Source of the DNA: Bacteroides ihuae
GTDB taxonomy: Bacteria > Bacteroidota > Bacteroidia > Bacteroidales > Bacteroidaceae
Assembly (NCBI RefSeq): GCF_900104585.1
Contig: NZ_FNVX01000005.1
Span: 124,001 to 188,000, forward strand
DNA: 64,000 nucleotides
Direction of reading: 5' to 3'
Each line of letters opens with the position of its first letter. Position 1 is the stretch's first letter. Below the pieces are notes generated by a model, which did not search any database, was not told where the DNA came from, and saw only the letters and a program-made list of their open reading frames with translations. Shown here one piece after another: positions 17,708-24,655 of this stretch. Both the position numbers and the translations under genes were made by a program.

Positions 17708-18742
17708 TTATTTGCCTATATAGATATATACGGGAAAGTGGTCACTAAAACCTCCTTGGAAGTTGTTGCCCACATAAGTTCGTAAGGGATATCCTTTGTA
17801 TTGCCCTTCTTTTTGCACCATGTAAGGTTGCTTGAAGATATTTCCATAGAATTTTGAGCCGGGAGCTGTTTGCAATTTAAGAACACCGCTAGAGCCTTTG
17901 GCTAGATTCTCTGTTACGACAATGTTGTCGAAAATATTCCAGGCATCACCATAAGCCAATGTTCCGAAACCTGCTTTGAGCATGTCTGCGTAAGGATCAT
18001 AAAAATCTCCTTGAGCCAGATCTTTTAGCTTGAATTTGGCGTTCAATCCTTGCGATATGCTTTTATCTGTAGGGTCATCATTGAAATCGCCCATTGCGAC
18101 TATCTTTGTTGCCGGGTTAGCTCTTAATACCGAGTCTGCAATGCTACGCATCTGTTTACCTACAGCGATACGTTTAAATTCGGAAACTTCCTTGCCTCCT
18201 AAGCGAGAAGGCCAGTGTGCCACCATAAAGAAAAAAGGCTCGTTCTCAATGGTTCCCCACATAGTGAGGATATCGCGTGTTTTAAAATCAGGTAGAGAAG
18301 GAATAACCGTTTTTACGGGATGTTGTCCCTCTATTTTAAACACATCGGGGCGATAAAGGAAGGCAACATCAACACCACGGGCCTCAGGAGAATCAAAATG
18401 AACGATTCGATAGTTGGCTGGTAACAGTTTGCGTGTTGATGCAATATCGTCCAAAACTCCGCGGGTTTCGACTTCGGAGAAGCCAATAATAGCCGGATAA
18501 TCTTTGTCGATAGATGCGATGTCGAACAATGCTCTTTCAATATTGCTCAGCTTTTTATTATATTTAGGTGCGTTCCATTTCTTTACTCCTTCAGGAGTAA
18601 ATTCATCATCTAAAACTTCTGGATCATTAATTGTATCAAAGAAATTTTCGACATTGTAGAAAACTACCTTATACGGTTTATGTGCGAAACTGAAAGATGC
18701 CAGTATCGTAAAGAACGCGATGAAAATAATTAGCTTTCTCAT
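17708..18742 (-). CDS. Secreted endonuclease/exonuclease/phosphatase (EEP) family protein
   Basis: A 344-residue protein with an N-terminal secretion signal (about 1-20, ending SFSFAH). EEP-fold motifs are visible: VVFYNVENFFDT (metal-binding Asn/Glu), IGFSEVETRGVL, FMVAHWPSR (His), VAMGDFNDDPTDKS (Asp/Asn pair) and GGFSDHFPVYIYI (catalytic His near the C-terminus). The family includes DNase I-like nucleases, phosphodiesterases and phosphatases, so the exact substrate is open. It is secreted and lies 11 bp after a secreted non-specific nuclease and 15 bp before a TonB receptor. A paralogue of similar length is encoded divergently at 22066-23082. A plausible role is trimming or dephosphorylating nucleotides made by the nuclease. 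Confidence 0.87.
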   Translation of the reverse strand: MRKLIIFIAFFTILASFSFAHKPYKVVFYNVENFFDTINDPEVLDDEFTPEGVKKWNAPKYNKKLSNIERALFDIASIDKDYPAIIGFSEVETRGVLDDIASTRKLLPANYRIVHFDSPEARGVDVAFLYRPDVFKIEGQHPVKTVIPSLPDFKTRDILTMWGTIENEPFFFMVAHWPSRLGGKEVSEFKRIAVGKQMRSIADSVLRANPATKIVAMGDFNDDPTDKSISQGLNAKFKLKDLAQGDFYDPYADMLKAGFGTLAYGDAWNIFDNIVVTENLAKGSSGVLKLQTAPGSKFYGNIFKQPYMVQKEGQYKGYPLRTYVGNNFQGGFSDHFPVYIYIGK

Positions 18743-18753
18743 AAATCAAATTG

Positions 18754-19947
18754 TTAGTTTATACCCCATTGAGTAGGATTGTTTTGCTGTTTCACTGCAT
18801 TGGATATCTGAGGGAAGAATTTGAAACCGGTTTTTGATTCAATTTCAGCTACAGACGTGCAAATGGAGCGTGGAGGCTCAATGTTGCCGTAAGATTGGTG
18901 GTCTACCCAGAATCCAATTGAGATTAGTTCACTGTCCGAACAATCTTTAATAGCTTTACCTGTCGATCCACTCTTAGTTCGTAACAGAACCTTGAAATAG
19001 TTTGTGGGGATGGAAACACTGTTGCCGGCACCATCGGTAGTGGTGGCAACGGAATTGAAATAAGCTCCGGTAACAACATACAATGTATCTGAACAGTTGT
19101 TCTGACGGACCTTTGCTTCAAGTTTTGCCCACATATCTTGGTTCAGGCGATTAAGCTGTGGAGTCATATTAGACATGTAAAATGTCTGCGAATTAAATTC
19201 GGTAGTTGCCAGACGGTCGGCAGAGGGTATTTGGTGACCGCGGTCGTATGCTCCATTGTAAGATCGATCTACACAGTTTGCCTGATAAATGCTCGATATG
19301 ATAGGATCGAATGCCCAAGCATCGGTACGTCCTCCAGAACCTAGATATGCCGAATGTATGGGGTAAGCGACCCATAATGCTGCTTTTCTAGTCTTGTCGA
19401 AGCAAATTGAATAGTTTCTTATTTTTTTATTACTTAAAGTGGCATAATGCGTCACATACTGATAATTGGCATTTTCTTTGCGCTCGGGTATTTCAACCCA
19501 TGTAGTAAATGCCGGCAGATTTTGCTGTACTTGCGATAGTTGATTCAGATCGAACGTTTGCGCTGCTCCTCCCTCAAATTGAAAAGATATTTTAGCTGGA
19601 CGTTGTTCTGCTCCTGTGTTAGCTTTGTAATATACATATAGTACATTAAGCCCTTCTTTCACAGTTCCGACTTTACTTGCTGAGTTGACGAAGTCTTTGC
19701 TACTGAACGAACACCATGCGCTGCCTTCAGTAATCTCAGCACTCCATGCGGTATTGGGTTTACCCGTTATAATAATAGCCGAAGAACCCTCTGCATAGCT
19801 TACTGTTGAAGATATCTTCCAGTATGCTTCGTTCTGTAGGGAGGTTGTTTCCGAATCGTCTTTGCTGCATGCGTTTATAGAAAATATAAGGGTTGTCAGC
19901 AAGACAATTTTCACCACATTGGTACAATATTTCTGTATTAATCTCAT
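18754..19947 (-). CDS. DNA/RNA non-specific endonuclease, surface lipoprotein with BACON-like N-terminal domain
   Basis: A 397-residue lipoprotein (SINAC at about 23-27, then SKDDSE, an acidic export-type signal). Residues about 40-135 form a BACON-like beta domain with AWSAEITEGSAWCSF and DLNQLSQ. The C-terminal half is a NUC-family nuclease: the DRGH motif in AYDRGHQIPSADR holds the catalytic His, and SNMTPQLNRLNQDMWAKLE holds the metal-binding Asn and the conserved Trp. Family members cleave single- and double-stranded DNA and RNA with Mg2+. The likely location is the cell surface. It lies 78 bp after the BACON lipoprotein gene, across a hairpin, and 11 bp before the EEP gene. Catalytic motifs are intact. 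Confidence 0.92.
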   Translation of the reverse strand: MRLIQKYCTNVVKIVLLTTLIFSINACSKDDSETTSLQNEAYWKISSTVSYAEGSSAIIITGKPNTAWSAEITEGSAWCSFSSKDFVNSASKVGTVKEGLNVLYVYYKANTGAEQRPAKISFQFEGGAAQTFDLNQLSQVQQNLPAFTTWVEIPERKENANYQYVTHYATLSNKKIRNYSICFDKTRKAALWVAYPIHSAYLGSGGRTDAWAFDPIISSIYQANCVDRSYNGAYDRGHQIPSADRLATTEFNSQTFYMSNMTPQLNRLNQDMWAKLEAKVRQNNCSDTLYVVTGAYFNSVATTTDGAGNSVSIPTNYFKVLLRTKSGSTGKAIKDCSDSELISIGFWVDHQSYGNIEPPRSICTSVAEIESKTGFKFFPQISNAVKQQNNPTQWGIN

Positions 19948-19960
19948 TTATGGGATATTT

Positions 19961-20013
19961 AATAAGAGTACCTCTCAGAGGAATTTATTCCTTCTGAGAG
20001 GCCTGGTCTTATT
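19961..20013 (-). other. Stem-loop in the gap between the first and second genes of the nuclease operon
   Basis: An imperfect inverted repeat fills the 78-bp gap between the stop at 20026 and the nuclease start at 19947. Outer arms pair AATAAGA with TCTTATT; inner arms pair CCTCTCAGAGGAA with TTCCTTCTGAGAGG with one bulged base. No long T-run follows on the minus strand, so it looks more like an attenuator or an RNA-processing/stability hairpin than a full terminator. Confidence 0.6.
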
Positions 20014-20025
20014 GTTTACAATTTA

Positions 20026-21786
20026 TTACTTGTACGTAATTTTAATAGAATCTATGTACAATGCACCTGCTAGATCATTCATAATAGTGAAATAGCTATA
20101 ACTTCCACTACTGAAGTCGAACTTTTGAGTGTATATTTTAAAGCCTTCAACGGTTTCGTCTGTAGATGTGGCGGCTATCTTTGTATCTGCACTTGATGGA
20201 TTAGCAGAAGTGCCGGCATAAACATTGTAACCTGGTTCAAAAGTGCTCGTAGTTACTACTCGTAGTACAATTTCCATCGATTGTATGTTCGACAAAGCTG
20301 TAACATTGGCAATTCTACCTTGGCTAGCTAAAGTTGACGCATTTCCTTGCACTTGTATGCCGCCACCATTAGCGGTGGAAGCTATAAGAAGTTTTACTCC
20401 GGTGAAATTCAATCCACTAGAGCCCCATGTGTACCATGTTGCCGGATCGTCAATCTTTTGTGCTCCATAAGTATTGGCTGTAAGAGCAACTGTTCCGGTT
20501 ATGCCGTCTACAATATTCTGTGCAGTCATTGTAAATGTCTTCTCTCCGTCAACGCTCTTAGCATCTTGTGTTACAGGGACTGTAACGCTGTTGCCATTTT
20601 GAAGCTCTATTGTGAGTGTCTGGCTAATGGCAGTAGCATTGTTTTCTGTAGCTGTAACAGTTACGGTAGTTCCACTTACAGATGCTGAAAGTGTGCCGCT
20701 CAACCCACTTGTGGAAAGTACATTGCTACCTTGGTTTACAACTGAAACATCAATTGTTTTAGCTTCACCTGTTGCAATGAAATTTAAAGAGGTAGGATTG
20801 ACCGCTGTGATTGTTGGAACTGCAAAGTCTACTTGTTGGCCTCCGGTACCTGTTGTTAGAGTGATGTCATCAAGGCGGAAAGCTGAAGATGCCAAGGCTG
20901 TAAATTTCACATATAGGCTTGTTGCAGGCTGTTTTAGAGTAAAGTCAGCAGTAGCCAAAACCCAGTATGGAGAAGCCGCATCACCACTGTTCTTAGTGTA
21001 AGTGATAGGAACCCAAACGATACCATCAGAACTTAACGATACTGTAAATTTAGATGGGTCAAATGTGTTGTCATAATCAGTAGCGCCATCTGCCTTAAAT
21101 GAATAACTTGCGCCAAATGTTAGCTTAAGATTAGTCTGTTCCGAAGTTATAGCAATTTTGTTGATTTGGAAATCACTTGGAGAAGTTCCGAAGAATAGTA
21201 CGTTAGGTCCGGAAGCTCCTTCATATGCGCCTGTATTGGCTAAGCCGCTTGAACGGATGCTTGATTTTTGACCTGAGTAGGTAATCTCGGCAGAACCTGT
21301 ACCAGATTTGTCCCATCCTGTGTATGCGTCAACATAGGGATATGGACTTGCTACTGCAGTTGTACCCATAGATTCGTGGTAAATTACTGTTGTAGGGGTT
21401 ACATTTCCACTTTTAATCGTGATTGTTTCCGACATTAACGGGCCGACCTTATTTGATATTTGGATAACTACGCTTGCTTGGTCATTAATGTTTTCAGGAA
21501 TGCTAACTTGAACTGTAGCAGAACCATCTCCTTCAGTCTTTGAAAGTGTTACCCAACTTTTGTCATCTTTAACGGTTGCTGTCCAGTGACGATTAGTTGA
21601 GATCTCAAAAGCTGCTTGACTACCCTCAACAGGGTTGCCATTCGTATCGAAGGCCAAATTAGCCGGAGTAACTTCTAAAAATGGAGCTTCTGTGTCATCA
21701 TTATCGTCAACACAGCTCGTAAAAGTTGTTGCAGTCATTGCGAGCATGAGCCCGATGAATAGTTTTAGATAATTCAAATTCCTCAT
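20026..21786 (-). CDS. BACON-domain surface lipoprotein, first gene of the nuclease/TonB operon
   Basis: A 586-residue lipoprotein (FTSC at about 22-25, then VDDNDD, strongly acidic and so probably surface-exposed). Residues about 35-125 look like a BACON domain (FEISTNRHWTATVKDDKSWV, then TVQVSIPENI). Residues about 130-310 form a jelly-roll-like region with a Trp/Tyr-rich face, of the type seen in choice-of-anchor or carbohydrate-binding modules. A second BACON-like domain follows (about 315-415, TAVNPTSLNFIATGEAKTI), then a C-terminal beta domain of about 170 residues (FTMTAQNIVDGITG to YIDSIKITYK). There is no catalytic motif. As first gene of the operon it is a good candidate for the surface ligand-binding protein. 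The identity of the ligand is unknown. Confidence 0.78.
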   Translation of the reverse strand: MRNLNYLKLFIGLMLAMTATTFTSCVDDNDDTEAPFLEVTPANLAFDTNGNPVEGSQAAFEISTNRHWTATVKDDKSWVTLSKTEGDGSATVQVSIPENINDQASVVIQISNKVGPLMSETITIKSGNVTPTTVIYHESMGTTAVASPYPYVDAYTGWDKSGTGSAEITYSGQKSSIRSSGLANTGAYEGASGPNVLFFGTSPSDFQINKIAITSEQTNLKLTFGASYSFKADGATDYDNTFDPSKFTVSLSSDGIVWVPITYTKNSGDAASPYWVLATADFTLKQPATSLYVKFTALASSAFRLDDITLTTGTGGQQVDFAVPTITAVNPTSLNFIATGEAKTIDVSVVNQGSNVLSTSGLSGTLSASVSGTTVTVTATENNATAISQTLTIELQNGNSVTVPVTQDAKSVDGEKTFTMTAQNIVDGITGTVALTANTYGAQKIDDPATWYTWGSSGLNFTGVKLLIASTANGGGIQVQGNASTLASQGRIANVTALSNIQSMEIVLRVVTTSTFEPGYNVYAGTSANPSSADTKIAATSTDETVEGFKIYTQKFDFSSGSYSYFTIMNDLAGALYIDSIKITYK

Positions 21787-22065
21787 AGGTAATTGTTTTT
21801 TATAAATTGTATATGTTTGTTTAAAAATGTCTGGTCTCTGTGTTTTTATATGGAATTGGAATGCAATACTTGTTAGTTTTTGTTTATTCCATGAGTGGTG
21901 TATTCTATTTTGGTCTTAAAGCTATGCAAAAGAATAAAAAAAAATGTATTTAAAAAAATATATGGCTAGAAAAATGTATTTTAATGTGCACAATATTCTT
22001 TTTTTGAAGATATTTGTAATCTGAATGTGATGCTAAATCGAATTAGTTTCTAATAATTAAAATTA

Positions 22066-23082
22066 ATGAAAAAATCATTTTTAATGTTTTCTCTGCTGCT
22101 TTTACTTCCTGTTTTTATTCACGCTCAGGAAAAGAAGTCTTCACTTTACAGTGTGGCGTTTTATAACTTAGAGAATCTATTTGATACTATTCATGATACA
22201 GGAAAGGATGATTATGAATTTCTGCCCAATGGTGACATGAAATGGACTTCTGCTAAATACGAAGCAAAATTGAAAAATATCTCCAAAGTGTTGAGTGAAC
22301 TTTCTTGTGATAAGGTAGCGGAAGGCCCTTCTGTTATAGGGGTAGCAGAGGTCGAGAATATTCGTGTACTCAACGATTTGGTGAAACAACTGGCATTGAT
22401 GTCTAGGGGATATAAAATAGTTCATTATGAAGGGCCGGACAAGCGTGGTATAGACTGTGCCCTGCTTTATAATCCTAAGTTATTTACAGTCACTTCGAGT
22501 AAATTGGTTCCATATATTTATGTTAATGATACGATTCATAAGACTCGTGGCTTTTTGGTTGTTAATGGTAAGTTGGCAGGAGATGATGTTTGTGTAATAG
22601 TGAATCATTGGCCTTCTCGTGGAGCAACGTCACCGGCTCGTGTCCGTGCGGCAGTACAAGTGAAAGCTCTCAAAGATTCATTGATACGTGCCGATAAGCA
22701 ACTGAAACTTATTGTGATGGGAGATCTGAATGATGATCCGATGGACGAAAGTGTATCTGTTGCTTTGGGAGCTAAAAAGTATGAGAAACAGGTGAAAAAG
22801 GGAGAATTATACAATCCTTGGTGGGAAACACTGGAGGATAAAGGTGTGGGTACTTTGCTCTATCATGGAAAATGGAACTTGTTCGACCAGATAATGATCT
22901 CTTCTTCGTTGCTTCACGCCAAAAAAGGATTGAAATATGATCATAATGAAGTTTTTAAGCGTCCGTACTTGTTTGAACAAGAGGGTAAATATAAGGGCTC
23001 TCCATTCCGAACTTACGGCGGTAAAACTTGGCTAAATGGTTATAGCGATCATTTACCAACTATTATCTACTTGACTAAATAG
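22066..23082 (+). CDS. Secreted EEP-family nuclease/phosphatase, paralogue of the 17.7-kb gene
   Basis: A 338-residue protein with a signal peptide (MKKSFLMFSLLLLLPVFIHAQ). It has the same EEP motifs as the operon paralogue: VAFYNLENLFDTIHD, VIGVAEVENIRVL, VIVNHWPSRG, IVMGDLNDDPMDES and LNGYSDHLPTIIYL. The two proteins align along their full length by eye, sharing the DDEF/DYEF-type insert and the PSRxG and GTLxYxxxWNxFD blocks, so they look like duplicates. It is transcribed divergently from the nuclease/TonB operon with a 279-bp AT-rich gap between the starts. A hairpin follows. Whether it is co-regulated with the operon cannot be told from sequence. Confidence 0.87.
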   Translation: MKKSFLMFSLLLLLPVFIHAQEKKSSLYSVAFYNLENLFDTIHDTGKDDYEFLPNGDMKWTSAKYEAKLKNISKVLSELSCDKVAEGPSVIGVAEVENIRVLNDLVKQLALMSRGYKIVHYEGPDKRGIDCALLYNPKLFTVTSSKLVPYIYVNDTIHKTRGFLVVNGKLAGDDVCVIVNHWPSRGATSPARVRAAVQVKALKDSLIRADKQLKLIVMGDLNDDPMDESVSVALGAKKYEKQVKKGELYNPWWETLEDKGVGTLLYHGKWNLFDQIMISSSLLHAKKGLKYDHNEVFKRPYLFEQEGKYKGSPFRTYGGKTWLNGYSDHLPTIIYLTK

Positions 23083-23115
23083 AGGAAATCGCTTTTCTTT
23101 TATAATATTCTATAA

Positions 23116-23151
23116 ACAGACCGTAGCTCGTAAACACAGGCCACGGTTTGT
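23116..23151 (+). terminator. Probable terminator after the EEP gene
   Basis: Arms ACAGACCGT (23116-23124) and ACGGTTTGT (23143-23151) pair with one G-U; a T-rich tract TTGTTTATT follows. It lies 34 bp past the stop at 23082. Confidence 0.6.
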
Positions 23152-23317
23152 TTGTTTATTAACAAAATGCAAAGGTTATGCAATGGATAAAGCTGATTGC
23201 TACGTGGAGATTACAATCTATTGTCAAATGATACTTAATTCTCTGTAATTGACTTTAAATGTAGATATTAAGGATAGATTTGTTATTGTCTCGTTCTTCT
23301 AATTAAACTATTATTCT

Positions 23318-23325
23318 TACTTTTG
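23318..23325 (+). promoter_or_regulatory. Candidate -7 box for the FBP aldolase gene
   Basis: Reads TACTTTTG, an exact TAnnTTTG match, 38 bp before the aldolase start codon. No convincing -33 TTTG at 19-21 bp spacing. Confidence 0.55.
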
Positions 23326-23363
23326 CGTAGATTTTTAATTCACTAACAATAAATTGTAAAAAC

Positions 23364-24365
23364 ATGATTAGTTACAAAGATTTAGGCCTTGTAAACACCA
23401 AAGAGATGTTTGCCAAAGCAATTAAGGGCGGATATGCAATTCCTGCTTTTAACTTTAATAATATGGAACAGTTACAAGCTATTATTATGGCTGCTTCAGA
23501 AACCAAATCTCCTGTTATTCTTCAGGTTTCTAAAGGTGCTCGTGCTTATGCAAACCAAACTTTGCTTCGTTACATGGCCGAAGGTGCTGTTGAGTATGCA
23601 AAAGAATTAGGTTGTGCAAAACCTGAGATCGTGTTACACCTTGATCATGGTGATTCATTGGAAACTTGCAAATCATGCATCGACATGGGATTCTCTTCTG
23701 TGATGATCGACGGTTCTCATCTTCCTTATGATGAAAACGTAGCTCTTACAAAGAAAGTTGTAGAATATGCTCATCAGTTTGATGTTACAGTGGAAGGCGA
23801 ACTCGGTGTACTTGCCGGAGTTGAAGATGAAGTTTCTGCTGACCATCACACATATACAAAACCTGAAGAAGTAGTTGATTTTGTTACTAAAACAGGTTGC
23901 GATAGCTTAGCTATCTCTATTGGTACTTCTCATGGTGCTAACAAATTTACTCCGGATCAATGTACTCGTGACGCTAACGGTCGTTTGATTCCTCCTCCAT
24001 TGGCATTCGATGTATTGGATGGCGTTATGAAAGAACTTCCTGGTTTTCCTATCGTTCTTCATGGATCTTCTTCAGTTCCTGAAGAAGAAATTGAAACTAT
24101 CAATAAATATGGTGGTGCAATGAAGGATGCTATCGGTATCCCTGAAGAAGAACTTCGTAAAGCTGCTGCTTCTTCTGTTTGTAAGATCAATATTGACTCA
24201 GACAGTCGTTTGGCTATGACTGCTGCTGTTCGTAAAGTCTTTGCAGAAAAACCAGCTGAATTCGATCCTCGTAAATATCTAGGACCGGCTCGCGACAACA
24301 TGAAGAAGCTCTACAAACATAAAATTGAGAGCGTACTTGGTTCAGCTGGCAAACTAGCTGAATAA
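23364..24365 (+). CDS. fba: Class II fructose-1,6-bisphosphate aldolase
   Basis: A 333-residue zinc-dependent aldolase that cleaves fructose-1,6-bisphosphate to dihydroxyacetone phosphate and glyceraldehyde-3-phosphate in glycolysis, and runs in reverse in gluconeogenesis. Class II features seen: IPAFNFNNMEQLQAI near the N-terminus, zinc-ligand region VLHLDHGDSLE, a second ligand region with EGELGVLAG, the SIGTSHGANKF loop and VLHGSSSVPEEE (phosphate-binding Gly/Ser loop). The length fits the class IIB/tagatose-type branch of the family. It is a single-gene unit: own -7 box, strong terminator. Codon choice looks like that of a highly expressed gene (many GAA, AAA, GCT). Confidence 0.96.
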   Translation: MISYKDLGLVNTKEMFAKAIKGGYAIPAFNFNNMEQLQAIIMAASETKSPVILQVSKGARAYANQTLLRYMAEGAVEYAKELGCAKPEIVLHLDHGDSLETCKSCIDMGFSSVMIDGSHLPYDENVALTKKVVEYAHQFDVTVEGELGVLAGVEDEVSADHHTYTKPEEVVDFVTKTGCDSLAISIGTSHGANKFTPDQCTRDANGRLIPPPLAFDVLDGVMKELPGFPIVLHGSSSVPEEEIETINKYGGAMKDAIGIPEEELRKAAASSVCKINIDSDSRLAMTAAVRKVFAEKPAEFDPRKYLGPARDNMKKLYKHKIESVLGSAGKLAE

Positions 24366-24398
24366 TCGAAAGATTACAATAACACCTTTAAACATAGT

Positions 24399-24435
24399 AA
24401 TCCCCGATATTCTTTTAGAAGAATTATCGGGGATT
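24399..24435 (+). terminator. Terminator of fba
   Basis: Arms AATCCCCGATA (24399-24409) and TATCGGGGATT (24425-24435), with further ATTCTT/AAGAAT pairing inside, followed by a run of eight T at 24437-24444. Confidence 0.93.
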
Positions 24436-24538
24436 CTTTTTTTTGCATAAGGAGAGTTTAAAATATTATTAGTGCAACTCATTGTAATATGAAATTCTTT
24501 ATTATTAACAAACAGGTCAGTTCTCGTTGAGCTTATAC

Positions 24539-24613
24539 TTCAGCATGTTGAATTAACTAGATCAGCGTGTTGAATTCACTACTTCTATTTACCCTTCTCA
24601 CAGGGCCCGTAGG
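24539..24613 (-). repeat. Dispersed palindromic intergenic repeat, copy A
   Basis: Read on the minus strand, it starts with CCTACGGGCC and TGAGAAGGG and then has two units built around GCTGATCTAGTTAATTCA. A 48-bp core aligns at about 40 of 48 positions by eye with copy B at 34499-34595 on the opposite strand. Most differences fall in the short self-complementary TTCAnC...TGAA boxes. It lies in the gap between the convergent fba and SusA-like genes and does not overlap the fba terminator. Function unknown. Confidence 0.75.
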
Positions 24614-24655
24614 AGGTCCTGCTAATTATTGACAAACGGTGATTTCTCAATCGAT

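Noticed and set aside
20612-21001. 129-codon + strand frame inside the BACON lipoprotein gene
   Set aside because: Antisense shadow of a clear minus-strand gene; no start context and no domain.
20026-21786. SusD-like protein partnering the operon's TonB receptor
   Set aside because: It has BACON and jelly-roll beta domains and lacks the helical TPR body and the C-terminal RagB/SusD motif seen at 382-2037.
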